Shown: positions 35,288-46,176, counted from the first letter of the stretch. The stretch is DNA of 64,000 nucleotides from Mytilus edulis (GCF_963676685.1 NC_092349.1:55441232-55505231); one strand, 5' to 3'. Numbers and translations are program-made. Notes: generated from the letters alone by a model not told the origin.

Positions 35288-37410
35288 AAACCAGGTGCTC
35301 CGCAGGGCGCAGCTTTATACGACCGCAGAGGTCGAACCCTGAACAGTTGGGGCAAGTATGGACAAAACATTCAAGCGTGATACAGCTCTGAATTTGGATT
35401 GTGATCAAATTTTTGACATTACATGGTTTTTTTTTTACACAAAACAAATGTCAAGATTTTACAAATCAATTAAAGATTTCTTCTTCAAACTTTTTAAATC
35501 TAAAATTAAATAGTTGACACAGCATAGGTTTCTGACACAGAATGAATGTGGTCTAATGAACTTAAAAGTTTTTTTTTTTGCCTTTGAGCAATTTACTATG
35601 CTGTTGAATATTAATCCTCTCAAAAATATAACTACTCTTTTAAATACATCATAAAATATTAAAATGTAAAATGTAAAATAAAGTGTTTGTTATCACTGAA
35701 TGGTAAAGATTGGTTGGTAGTAAAAGTGAATATACATTGTTTATTGTAGAAAACAATAAAAAAAACTTCATCAGCAACATTTTATATTGGCAAATTTCCA
35801 ATGAAGTTATTTACATAAAGTTATTGGCAAATAAAAATAGAAAATGACATCATAGTCATGTCTGGCAAATGTCCAACATACATTATCTAAAAACATTTTA
35901 GATAAGATAAGGAAAAAAAGCTTCATCAGCAACATTTTATATTGGCAAATTTCCAATGAAGTTATTTACATAAAGTTATTGGCAAATAAAAATAGAAAAT
36001 GACATCATAGTCATGTCTGGCAAATTTCCAACATATATTATCAACTACTATTCTATACAAAGAAAGATAACTCCAATTGAAAATTAATTGCTATTGCACA
36101 ATATTGTGCAATTAGATATTTCTTGCTATTGTGCAATACTGTGCAATTGAAAATTTCTTGCTATTGCACAATACTTGATATGGAATCCTGATTTGGACCA
36201 ACTTGAAAACTGGGTCCATAATCAAAAATCAAAGTACATATTTAGATAAAGCATATCAAATAAGCCCAAGAATTTAATTTTTGTTAAAATCAAACTTAGT
36301 TTAATTTTGGACCCTTTGGACCTTAATGTAGACCAATTTGAAAACTGGACCAAAAATTAAGAATCTACATACACAGTTAGATTTGGCATATCAAAGAACC
36401 CCAATTATTCAATTTTTGATGAAAACAAACAAAGTTTAATTTTGGACCCCAATTTGGACTAACTTGAAAACTAGGCCAATAATTAAAAATCTAAGTACAT
36501 TTTTAGATTCAGCATATCAAAGAACCCCAAGGATTTAATTTTTGTTAAAATCAAACTAAGTTTAATTTTGGACCCTTTGGACCTTAATGTAGACCAATTT
36601 GAAAACGGGACCAAAAATTAAGAATCTACATACATAGTTAGAATTGGCATATCAAAGAACCCCAATTATTCAATTTTTGATGAAATCACACAAAGTTCAA
36701 TTTTGGACCCTTTGGGCCCCTTATTCTGTTGGGACCAAAACTCCCAAAATCAATACCAACCTTCCTTATATGGTCATAAACCTTGTGTTTAAATTTCATA
36801 GATTTCTATTTACTTATACTAACGTTATGGTGCGAAAACCAAGAAAAATGCTTATTTGGGTCCCTTTTTGGCCCCCAATTCCTAAACTGTTGGGACCTAA
36901 ACTCCCAAAATCAATACCAACCTTCCTTTTGTAGTCATTAACATTGTGTTTAAATTTCATTGATTTCTATTTACTTAAACTAAAGTTATTGTGCGAAAAC
37001 CAAGAATAATGCTTATTTGGGCCCTTTTTTGGCCCCTAATTCCTAAACTGTTGAAACCAAAACTCCCAAATCAATCCCAACCGTTCTTTTGTGGTCATAA
37101 ACCTTGTGTCAAAATTTCATAGATTTCTATTAACTTAAACTAAAGTTATAGTGCGAAAACCAAGAAAATGCTTATTTGGGCCCTTTTTGGCCCTTAATTC
37201 CTAAAATGTTGGGACCACAACTCCCAAAATCAATACCAACCTTCCTTTTGTGGTCATAAACCTTGTGTTAAAATTTCATAGATTTCCATTCACTTTTACT
37301 AAAGTTAGAGTGCGAAAACTAAAAGTATTCGGACGACGACGACGACGACGACGCCAACGTGATAGCAATATACGACGAAAATTTTTTCAAATTTTGCGGT
37401 CGTATAAAAA
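35288..37410 (+). mobile_element. Full-length copy of the ACGACCGC modular repeat family
   Basis: This is the best copy. The head (AACCAGGTGCTCCGCAGGGC) contains TTTATACGACCGCA at 35314-35327. The tail contains the exact inverse TGCGGTCGTATAAA at 37395-37408, so the element has subterminal inverted repeats. In order it carries a diverged TGACA..AAAACAAATGT block; a duplicated segment of about 120 bp; a short array of 35-bp palindromic units (36090-36175); a module of about 262 bp repeated twice (TTTTGGACCCTTTGGACCTT at about 36304 and 36566); a 160-bp module repeated three times (CTTATTTGGG at 36851, 37012, 37171); and a GACGACGACGACG tract. No transposase frame is seen; the 96-codon ORF is a by-product of the tandem modules. 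Confidence 0.85.
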
Positions 37411-37431
37411 TATAATACATTTTTACATAAA

Positions 37432-37622
37432 ATTCGAACTTTTCTTTTTTTGTTTTGTGTTTCTATATATTAGCCAGAGTATTCAATGTCACTACGTTAA
37501 GTCAATAATATCTTTCTATAGCTAAAAATACATGTTTACAACAATTTCGAACTTTTCTTTTTTTATTGTTTTGAGTGTCTATATATTAGCCGGACTACGT
37601 TAAGTCCATTATATCTTTCTTT
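37432..37622. repeat. Direct duplication of about 85 bp
   Basis: CGAACTTTTCTTTTTTTGTT ... CTATATATTAGCC ... ACTACGTTAAGTCAATAATA occurs at 37432-37515 and again, slightly changed, at 37549-37622. Confidence 0.75.
37562..37567 (-). promoter_or_regulatory. Candidate polyadenylation signal of the BTB-ZF gene
   Basis: AATAAA on the minus strand, about 295 nt after the zinc-finger stop codon at 37861. Confidence 0.4.
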
Positions 37623-37860
37623 TACAACATCGGAGAAATTAATTCATTCCATGCCAGCGTTTAGCATATCACTATCATTTTGTGTATTCTTCATGTTCTT
37701 CAATATTAACTAACCCCCTTATTCACAAACGCCATGTCATATTCCTTTCTCACATCTTCCTTATTGCATTTGCTGTTACCATCGACCATGTCAATGGATG
37801 TTATTTTGTGACAATCTGCGATATTAACATATTCTATAACGAACTCTTAATTTGCATTAT

Positions 37861-39678
37861 TCAAATACTTTTTTGCTTTTCTGTAATATTTTTCGAATTA
37901 AACATTGCACTTGAACTTTCAGATGTGCTATCTTCCATTTCATCTGAATCTGAATCGGTGCTTTCTTCACTCTCCTCGGAAACGTCTTTTTCACAACATG
38001 ATTTAACCGTATTAACATTATGACATTTTTTATGCTGATTAAGATTTTTAATACTGTCAAAAGTTTTTCCACAAAAGCAATCAAAAATTCCATCATTATG
38101 TTTCCTCATGTGCCCTAACAATCCTGATTTGGACCCGACCTGTTTTCCGCATAAGTGACACTGATATTGTTCATTTGTTGTCATATTCCTTATGCACGAG
38201 TCTTCATGAAGTGTTAACTTACTTTTAACAAGAAATTTCTTGTTACATTTCTTACATTTCAGGAGACCTCTTTTTTTATGATTTAATATGTGTTTTTCTA
38301 ATTGATGTTTATACATGAATACACAACTGCAGGTTTTAACCTCACATTTAAAAGATTGTTCGGAATGAGTTGCGATCTCATGTCGTCTCAGTGCTTGTTT
38401 ATTACTGTAGTGCAACCCACAATATCTACAAATAATATGTGTTTCTTTCCGTTCTAAATAAAGATGGCGGCGTCTATGCTTGTCATAATCCTTATTATCT
38501 TTCGTTGAAAAATCACATTTCTCACATTTATAAACCTTCGACTTTCGTTCCTTATCAATAGCCTTATTCAACGTTTTAACAATACCCTCAGTATCATCCT
38601 CATCAGCATCATCACCATCATGTTCTTTCAAATCATGTGGTGTTTGTGATTGGAGTTCAGCATCCCTTTGCTTGCGAATAATGTAATAATGATGTTTGTA
38701 ATGTTTAGTATACTGTGTCTTATCTTCTGTTGAGAACTCACAATGTGAACATCGGTAAACATCTGGAGTCTGTTTTAAATATTTGTCATTCTGTTGAGTG
38801 AGTAAAATTTCGTTCACTCGTTCAACAAATTCCTCAACATTATAATTATCAGCATTAAACTCTTCCATCGTGGTTTCTAAACATGTATTCTCGACTGGAT
38901 AATTTGCTTCGTTATTCTGATCATTTTCAGATGTCATACTGTTAATATTATTGCTAAACTTTAAGGATGCCCTGTAATTGAATCCTTTTCCCCCTTGAAA
39001 ATGTATTTTTCTCATATGTTTTGAAAGACTCTCTTTAGCTTTATACACTTTATTGCAAATGTCGCATCTAAACATTAGTTTTTTTACACAATAATCCTCA
39101 TGTCTTTTTAGTGCAGTTTTAAGTACGAATACCTGTGCACATTTTATACATTTCAGAAGACCTTGTGATTTGTGCCATAACAAATGTTTTTGTAAGGCAG
39201 ATTCTTCCATAAAACGAGCTGCACACCCGCTAAGCCTACATACCCATAATGGCTTGTCCGGATGCATGAATTTTTTATGGTTTTGCAAACCGTCTTCTGA
39301 TTTATATTTATTTCCACATAAATGACAGAAGTATTTTTGATATTTATATAGTTCAGACATTCGGAGCTTTCGTTCGAGGTAAGAGTGATGCTTTCGGTGT
39401 TTCTCTTGTTCCTTCTTATCACATGTTGAAAAGTCACACTTTTTACAATGCCATAACATTTCTTGATTGGTCTCACCTGTTTCATCCTTTCCTATATCTG
39501 GTTGGCTCTTATTTCTAAGCCTTCTGTCAGATATTTCATCGTTTATTTCATTGACAATTTGTTGTTGTAACAATGGTAATGGATCACTGTCATCTTCTTC
39601 TAAGGAAATGTGGCCCGGAAGTGGTGATCCTTCTTCACAAGTCTTCTTTAAACATTCCTCTTCCAAACCAACACTGTC
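37861..39678 (-). CDS. BTB-ZF gene, terminal exon: 12-finger C2H2 array
   Basis: The open frame begins immediately after an ATTATAG acceptor (AG 39680-39679) in phase 0 and ends at TGA 37863-37861: 605 residues. There is no in-frame Met at the beginning; TTG 39666 is not a start but the fifth codon of the exon, which supports splicing from upstream. After an acidic leader, twelve zinc knuckles follow: five close together (exon residues about 78-226), one alone (about 310-330) and six more (about 385-553). Fingers 4 and 10 are C2HC with the ending HEDYC or HEDSC. Finger 12 is compact, C-x-C. TGEKP linkers are absent. The C-terminus is Ser/Asp/Glu-rich (EESEESTDSDSDEMEDS). It probably acts as a sequence-specific nuclear DNA-binding protein; the target is unknown. 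It is best joined to the BTB exon at 45059-44040, giving about 945 residues. Confidence 0.88.
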   Translation of the reverse strand, partial: DSVGLEEECLKKTCEEGSPLPGHISLEEDDSDPLPLLQQQIVNEINDEISDRRLRNKSQPDIGKDETGETNQEMLWHCKKCDFSTCDKKEQEKHRKHHSYLERKLRMSELYKYQKYFCHLCGNKYKSEDGLQNHKKFMHPDKPLWVCRLSGCAARFMEESALQKHLLWHKSQGLLKCIKCAQVFVLKTALKRHEDYCVKKLMFRCDICNKVYKAKESLSKHMRKIHFQGGKGFNYRASLKFSNNINSMTSENDQNNEANYPVENTCLETTMEEFNADNYNVEEFVERVNEILLTQQNDKYLKQTPDVYRCSHCEFSTEDKTQYTKHYKHHYYIIRKQRDAELQSQTPHDLKEHDGDDADEDDTEGIVKTLNKAIDKERKSKVYKCEKCDFSTKDNKDYDKHRRRHLYLERKETHIICRYCGLHYSNKQALRRHEIATHSEQSFKCEVKTCSCVFMYKHQLEKHILNHKKRGLLKCKKCNKKFLVKSKLTLHEDSCIRNMTTNEQYQCHLCGKQVGSKSGLLGHMRKHNDGIFDCFCGKTFDSIKNLNQHKKCHNVNTVKSCCEKDVSEESEESTDSDSDEMEDSTSESSSAMFNSKNITEKQKSI

Positions 39679-40724
39679 CTATAATCAGATTGAAACTATT
39701 GCAAATATTTATTCTTGCAGATCTTAAATGTTAGTGATGTTTTTCAATTTAAATAACAAATGAACGTTTAAAGCCGTTATTGCATTGTCAGGAAATCAGC
39801 CCAATTTAAGTCATGAGAAAACAATGTTTAATGAACACTTGATCTTTTTAGAATTCATGTCCTTCTTACAAAATAGTGCACACGTGAATAATAAGGCATT
39901 CATTAGGCCCTTTGTTATTAAAAATGTGTTTTCTCTCATGTGTTAATTTATCACAACACCTTCACCCAAGAGCAGTATGCTTATATAACAGATGTCATCG
40001 ATCACTGGTAAAATTTATTTTTAAAAAGTGGAAAAAAGAAATCAACTCAAACTTAGTCAAAGATGAAATTGATGCTCCAAGGAGCATGTGTTGCTCTGTT
40101 TAGGCAGTGCATGCATAAATAAATTTGAGAAAGTGATTTACTATTTTTTTTATAGATAATTTGTATTTCATAGGTATAGACCTGCTTTTAAAATCAAGAC
40201 ATCTTAATTTACTTGGGTTGCATGAGAGAATCTCAGATTCCAGAAAAGATTTGTTCTGACCAGAAAAAATGAAAACAAAAATCTTACTAACATTGGCTAA
40301 AAGCATTTGAAACCCTTTTTGATTAAATGTTATATTCAGAGCAGCAAATATCATGAGAGTTTGTCTGGGTTGATAAATCGTTGTAAAGACTTATTTAAAT
40401 GATTTGACTTGCATGTGCATGTAAAAATGGTACATTTGTGCAAATAATTAAAATATCTTCAAATGCACAACGTGTAATTTTTGTCATAAAAGTCAACAAG
40501 TCATTGCTGGTATTGCAATGAGATTATTCCCTTTCAACAAGTCAGTAAAGGGAAACAACTCCAACCAAAATCATGTATAAAGACACTACACTAAACTTGT
40601 TAAATCTTTTTTTCATTTAATGTTAAATTGACAAATTATAAAACTGTTTCAAAACTTCACATTTTAATTGCTATTAGAACATGTAGAATGATTAAACTAA
40701 TCCTACTTGATAATTTATCATGAA

Positions 40725-41184
40725 AACAAGAATGTGTCCTAAGTACACGGATGCCCCACTCGCACTATCATTTTCCAGTTTCAATAGACCGTAAAATTGG
40801 GTAAAAAATCTAATTTGGCATTAAAATTAGAAAGATCATACCATAGGGAATATATGTGTACTAAATTTCAAGTTGTTTAGAATCCAACTTCATCAAAAAC
40901 TACCTTGACCATAAACTTTAACCTGAAACTCCCACTTTCATTTTCTATCATGTTCATTGGACCGTGAAATTGGGGTCAAAAGTCTAATTTGGCTTTTAAA
41001 ATTAGAAAGATCTTATTGCAAACGACAGGTGTACTAAGTTTCAAGTTGATTGGACTTCAGCGTCAACAAAAAACTACCTTGACCAAAAACTTTAACCTGA
41101 AGCAGGACGAACGGGAAAACGAACAAATGAACGGAGGCACAGACCAGAAAACATAATGCCCCTCTACTATCATAGGTGGGGCAT
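40725..41184. mobile_element. ATGCCCCAC-ended repeat with two tandem units
   Basis: Begins AACAAGAATGTGTCCTAAGT, CACGGATGCCCCACTCGCAC. Ends ATGCCCCTCTACTATCATAG then GTGGGGCAT, giving inverted ATGCCCCAC ends. Two internal units of about 170 bp carry TCATTTTC, GACCGTGAAATTGGGGT, AAAATTAGAAAGATC and AAACTACCTTGACC. Confidence 0.7.
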
Positions 41185-41252
41185 GAAAAAAAAACAATCT
41201 TCAATTCATTACATTTCATTATTATTATGATGACATGGATTATGGCAGTAGT

Positions 41253-41607
41253 AACCAGATGCTCAGCAAGATGCAGCTTTATACGACCGCAGAGGTCGAA
41301 ACCTGAACAGTTGGGGTAAGTATGGACACAACATTTAGGCTTGATACAGCTCTGAATTTGGATTGTAATTAAATAGTTTACACAAAATAGGTTCTCTGAC
41401 ACAGAATGAATGTGATCTAGAACTTAAACTTGAAAATTTTTAAATTGGACATTTACCTATTATGGTCCAATATCCAAAATCTAAATACATGGTTAGATTC
41501 AGCATATATCATAGAACCCCAAGAATTCATTTTTTGATGAAATCAAATAATGTTCAATTTTAGCCCCTTTATACCTCAATGGGGACCAATTTGAAAACTG
41601 GGCCCAA
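41253..41607 (+). mobile_element. 5' partial copy of the ACGACCGC modular family
   Basis: AACCAGATGCTCAGCAAGAT, CTTTATACGACCGCAGAGGT, ACAGTTGGGGTAAGTATGGA, then the middle module GACCAATTTGAAAACTGGGC. It stops where a second copy begins. Confidence 0.8.
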
Positions 41608-41612
41608 ATATT

Positions 41613-44002
41613 AACCAGATGCTCTGCAGGGCGCAGCTTTATACGACCGCAGAGGTTGAACCCTGAACGGTTGGGGCAAGTATGGACACAACATTCAAGC
41701 TGAATTCAGCTCTAAATTTGGATTGTGATTAAATAGTTGACACAGCATAGGTTTCTGACACAGAAAGAATGTGGTCTTATTATAAAGTTTACCTTAAAAT
41801 TTGATTTTGCCTTTGAGCAATTCACTATGCTGTTGAATATTAATCCTCTCAAAAAACAAATTTTCTTTTTATTTATGAAATCTTAAATGAGAAAAATTGA
41901 ACCTCCCCCCATATTTTTTTTACATGCCCCTTTCCTTTATTCCAAAACTGATCTCAATTCAAATTACTAATGGAGTTTGCTACAATAACTAATCATTTAA
42001 ATACATCATAAAATATTAAAATGTAAAAAAGTGCTTGTTATCACTGAATGGTAAACATGGTAAAGATTGTTTTAATTTATCAGTTGGTAGTAAAAGTGAA
42101 TATAATTGTATATTGTATAAAACAATGATTTAAATTGATTCAACTCCTATTCTGGACAAAGAAAGATAACTCCAATTGAAAATTTCTTGCTATTGCCCAA
42201 TATTGTGCAATTATATATTTCTAGCTATTGTGCAATACTGTGCAATTGGAAATACTTGCTATTGCACAATACTGTGAAATTGAAGATTTCTTGCTATTGC
42301 ACAATTCTGTGCAATTGAAAATTTCTTGCTATTGCACAATACTGTGCAATTGAAGATTTCTTGCTATTGCTGAATACTGTGCAATTGATAATTTCTTGCT
42401 ATTGCACAATACTTAATATAATAATTTTGGATCCTGATTTTCCAACTTGAAAACTGGGTCCATCAATCCCAACCTTCCTTTTGTGGTCATAAACCAAGTG
42501 TGTTTAAATTTCATTGATTTCTATTTACTTATACTAAAGTTATTGTGCTAAAAACAAGAATAATGCTTATTTGGGCCCTTTTTTGGCCCTTAATTCCTAA
42601 ACTGTTGGAACCAAAACACCCAAAATCAATCCCAACCTTCCTTTTGTGGTCATAAACCTTGTGTCAAAATATCATTGATTTCTATTAACTTAAACTAAAG
42701 TTATAGTCCGAAAACCTCGAAAATGCTTATTTGGGCTTTTTTGGCCCCTAATTCCTAAATTATTGGGACCAAAACTTCCAAAATCCATCCAAACCTTCCT
42801 TTTATGGTCATGAACCTTGTGTTTAAATTTCATATCTTAAAATTAATTGATAGATTTTCATCCCCGCCCGCCCCGATTTTTTTTATTTTGCAAAATTTAC
42901 GATTTCCGGATTTTGTTCATTTCCGTTACCGGTGACCGTCAATAATTTCGTTTCATTCGAACTTCCTGTTTATAAAATTTCGGTTTTCATATTTCTTGTT
43001 TTAGAGTACTTTAAAACGATTACGTTGACAAAATCTGCTGCTCAATGATGACAGTATCATCTACGGAGAATATAGAAAGATTACCAGAATGGCATGATAT
43101 ATTCGGGTTACGAGTATTAAATTCGCTTTGTCCAACGCAAATCGCGGTACATGTATGTCACAAATTGGAAATTTCTTTCATCAGAAAATTGTGGATTCAT
43201 TTAATAATACATTGACTTTGTGTAAGCAAATTTGGGCTGTGAATGATTTCCAAAGTGCAAGAATCGTGGAACAAATTTGTAGAAAAAAAAAAGAGTTCAA
43301 AAAGTCGGCAAACATACACATTGTGTACTAGAAAACCCTTAGATTTACCTATGGCTATTGTTTTTGTTTAAAAACACAAAATACCATTTATAATGTAATT
43401 ATATATGCATCACTTCTTGCATAACTTGAGAATCTTAAAAGCGCCAACTTTACTATTCCTGGCAACACTTGTTTGAGTGTTCATTTCATTCATAATACTT
43501 GTGCTGCATACCATTGCATTTGCATAAGTTTATGGGGACTACAAACCATCGCTTAGAGAGCAAAATAAATTTGGAGTTGGTAGTCAAATGAATAGAGAAT
43601 TTCTCCATGGTTTTACTGTTTGCTGATCATGTTTCTAAAGTAGCAATTGCATGTAGAACAGTCCGCGTTGCAAATCAGAGATGTTTATTCAAGAATTATG
43701 TACGATTCTTTATACATGTTTAAACATTTACATGGTATAAGCTAAATTTTGTAATTATAACACTTGCATATATATGAAGTTCACGCCACAAGAAGGTTTC
43801 AAATTGAATAAAATTTAAAAAATAAAATCCTCCCACCCGCCCCATTTTTTTCAAAACTTTGGATGAAAATCTACTAATTAATATTAGTTGGCCTTATAGT
43901 GCAAAAACCAAAATTATTCGGACGACGATGACGACGACGCTGACGCCAACGTGATACCAATATACGACCAAAAATTTTTCAATTTTTGCTGTGGTATAAA
44001 AA
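41613..44002 (+). mobile_element. Full-length copy of the ACGACCGC modular family, itself interrupted
   Basis: The head AACCAGATGCTCTGCAGGGC, TTTATACGACCGCA at about 41638 and the tail GACGACGATGACGACGACGC, TGCTGTGGTATAAA mark both ends. The 35-bp array (seven units, 42170-42415) is the longest in the window. The run of 160-bp modules is interrupted at 42836 by another insertion. The right end lies only about 38 nt from the BTB-exon donor site. Confidence 0.8.
42836..43888. mobile_element. 1.05-kb insertion with 22-bp imperfect inverted ends
   Basis: The left end ATTAATTGATAGATTTTCAT (42842 on) and the inverse of the right end ATTAATTAGTAGATTTTCAT (from 43882) differ at two positions over 22 bp. 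It interrupts the family sequence after GTTTAAATTTCAT. Both ends carry a CCGCCCGCCCC-type tract in direct orientation. A 67-codon ORF at 43128-43331 and a preceding open stretch from ATG 43046 in another frame are not recognised. Confidence 0.6.
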
Positions 44003-44039
44003 TTGCATAAGAAAAAGTTTAAATTAACATTGTTTATAC

Positions 44040-45059
44040 CTTTTCGCTGTTTTCTCCAGCATCTTCACTGTTGTAACTTTGTGTTTGGTCTGGTTTAGTT
44101 TCCATCTCTCGGTCATGGTTGGTTTCTTCACTAAATAGAACTATACATTCTGTACAAACTGTCTTGGTTGGATCTGTAACATTTTCCCCTTCATTGACAA
44201 ATTCTTTTTTACATAGAGAACATAAACTGGATTGAGTTTGATCTAGACAAGTAGAAGCAGATTTAGATGGCTGGTCTTCATCTTTTCCAGACAATTGTTT
44301 TGCAATGGCCAATATTTCTGCCACGTTAGCTGAGGTGGCATTGTCTTTTACTTGTGAAGTGTTATCAGTGTGGTAAATTTTTCTTCTCTTGCTGCTTCTG
44401 GTTTCTCTTATTGTGGGCGGATCCAAAGATTTGTTAGCTTCCCTTTCAACTTCTAAATTTTGATTTATTTTAACCGTATCACCATCAACTTTCACATCAC
44501 TGATTTCATTGTTGAGATCCTCTACATTATCAACAGTGATTGTACTGTCAACTAAGTTGTCATCTGGTCCATGATTGGCAGATGCCACCAGTGCTGTACA
44601 TTTGATTCCATCCTGGTATTCTATTATTTCCTCTTCAACTTGAACAGCACAAAATGGATTTATGCTTTCCACTTCATTAACATTTTGGTCTAGCTGAATA
44701 AAATGTTCAGCCTCAGATTTTATATTGTCAAGCCCTATTGTCTCACACAAAAGTCTAAATTTTACTTCATTCTCCTTGGAAATATTTGACTGTCCTGTAT
44801 ATAGGGTCTGCACCAAACAGCAAACTGTTTTTAAAGAATAATTCTTAAGACTAACATAAACTCTTGTACCTTGACTTTCTGTCGCCAATTGATTCCTCAA
44901 ATATGGACTTCTACATGCCATTAGAACAAGTTTATGAACAAATATGACGCCATCTTTACACTCAAGGCCTGCATCACAGAATGTCCCATCCTGCTGTAGT
45001 TCATACATACATTTCGTCAGGTCCTCTGCATGACTAGGAATGAAATAGCTGCCTTCCAT
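44040..45059 (-). CDS. BTB-ZF gene, coding exon with BTB/POZ domain
   Basis: 340 codons from ATG 45059 to the donor at 44039. A BTB/POZ domain covers residues about 13-122: LTKCMYELQQDGTFCDAGLE, FVHKLVLMACRSPYLRNQL, VYVSLKNYSLKTVCCLVQTL and the YTGQ block. BTB domains dimerise and recruit cullin-3 or co-repressors. An acidic linker follows, with a basic nuclear-localisation-like patch RSSKRRK (221-227) and a CSLC...CTEC zinc-binding pair (Cys280/283 and Cys302/305). Read through, the frame would end two codons after the donor (GTATAA), so an unspliced message would give a finger-less BTB protein of 341 residues. Splicing in phase 0 to 39678 gives a typical BTB-ZF factor. TAAATAG lies 11 nt upstream of the ATG and may be an acceptor of a 5' UTR intron. 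Confidence 0.85.
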
Positions 45060-46176
45060 GTTTCAGCACCTATTTAAAATTACATTGTGATAAATCATTA
45101 TATTTATCATTTGTTTATAAATCATTATTCAGATTATGATCTAATGTACTAGCTATAGTAAATTACCAACTTGGTCAAATTGATTTTAAATTTTGGTCTT
45201 TAATACAATGTCTTATTTCTGTCTCATTTTAACAATCAATGATAATTTTTACATAAACATGTATCATGTGTACAGAGTCTCAAAAGGAAATGAAATGAGT
45301 TCCAGGGATTTAAATCATTATCATTTGACCAACAAAATTTGCAAAGGTCCCGCCCTATTTTAGTATTTTGTCATGTTTGTAATACAAATAATATTAAGGA
45401 CCACCATATTTTCCTCAAGAACTCTTTGTGTATCATATCATGCAATTGGCATGAAATAGACAAGAATTCAAGGTGTTTTAAATAATATCATGAAAATTGG
45501 ACATGTTGAAACAGATGCATAGTGTATTTCTTTCATTTATTTAGTAAAAATGCTTGACTGCTCTCTACTTTTTGCCAGACAATTAACATCTTTGCATGCT
45601 TTGTGCAAGGTGAGCTAAAAATGTCCACATTCAAGTTTTTGAATTTTTTTTCTTCTTCTAAAATGGTGTTTTTGTATGCAAAAGATGATATTTTATTGGC
45701 ACAAATACATTTACAAAAAGCTAAAACACGTTTAAAATATGTCTTTGAAGTTTAAATGGCATGAATGGAGAGAAGGGAAGATAATTATGATAAATGATAA
45801 CTGATTTTAGATTATCTCCCATGTAAACTTCTTAACAGTGTATTGTAATTTCACATATTTTACTGGATATAGCATGGATGTCTTTTTCTTAGAATTTGAA
45901 ATATTTTTGTAAAAAGAAAAAGTGTATGAAATATATTTGTTTAATTTAACATTTGTATAACAATTGAAAAATTAAAACTTACAACTACAATAAAAGAATG
46001 AATCTGTGGACTCATCAGTTTTAAAATGATGAGTCCACATACATTTGTAGGTGTTCATGAGTCCAGGACTAAGTCGCCTAGAATGAATGTGGCTGGTAGT
46101 TTAATAATTTTCCACAAAAACTGTGGTGCCAATTTTATAAACTTTGAATTTTTCGAAAAACTAAGGATTTTCTTAT
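45060..46176. other. Upstream region of the BTB exon, nothing recognised
   Basis: AT-rich, no coding signal. It should contain either the promoter or a 5' UTR intron of the BTB-ZF gene. No TATA box or CpG-dense patch stands out. Confidence 0.4.

Larger units (their letters stand above)
39679..44039 (-). other. Intron of the BTB-ZF gene (4361 bp)
   Basis: The donor on the coding strand is GAAAAG then GTATAA (GT at 44039-44038). The acceptor is GATTATAG (AG at 39680-39679). Both sides are phase 0. The intron is largely repeats: 40725-41184, 41253-41607, and 41613-44002 with a further insertion at 42836-43888. Confidence 0.75.

Noticed and set aside
36644-37525. Plus-strand ORFs of 96 and 91 codons
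   Set aside because: They read across 160-bp tandem modules and the GACGACGAC tract. Similar frames appear and vanish in other copies, so they are not genes.
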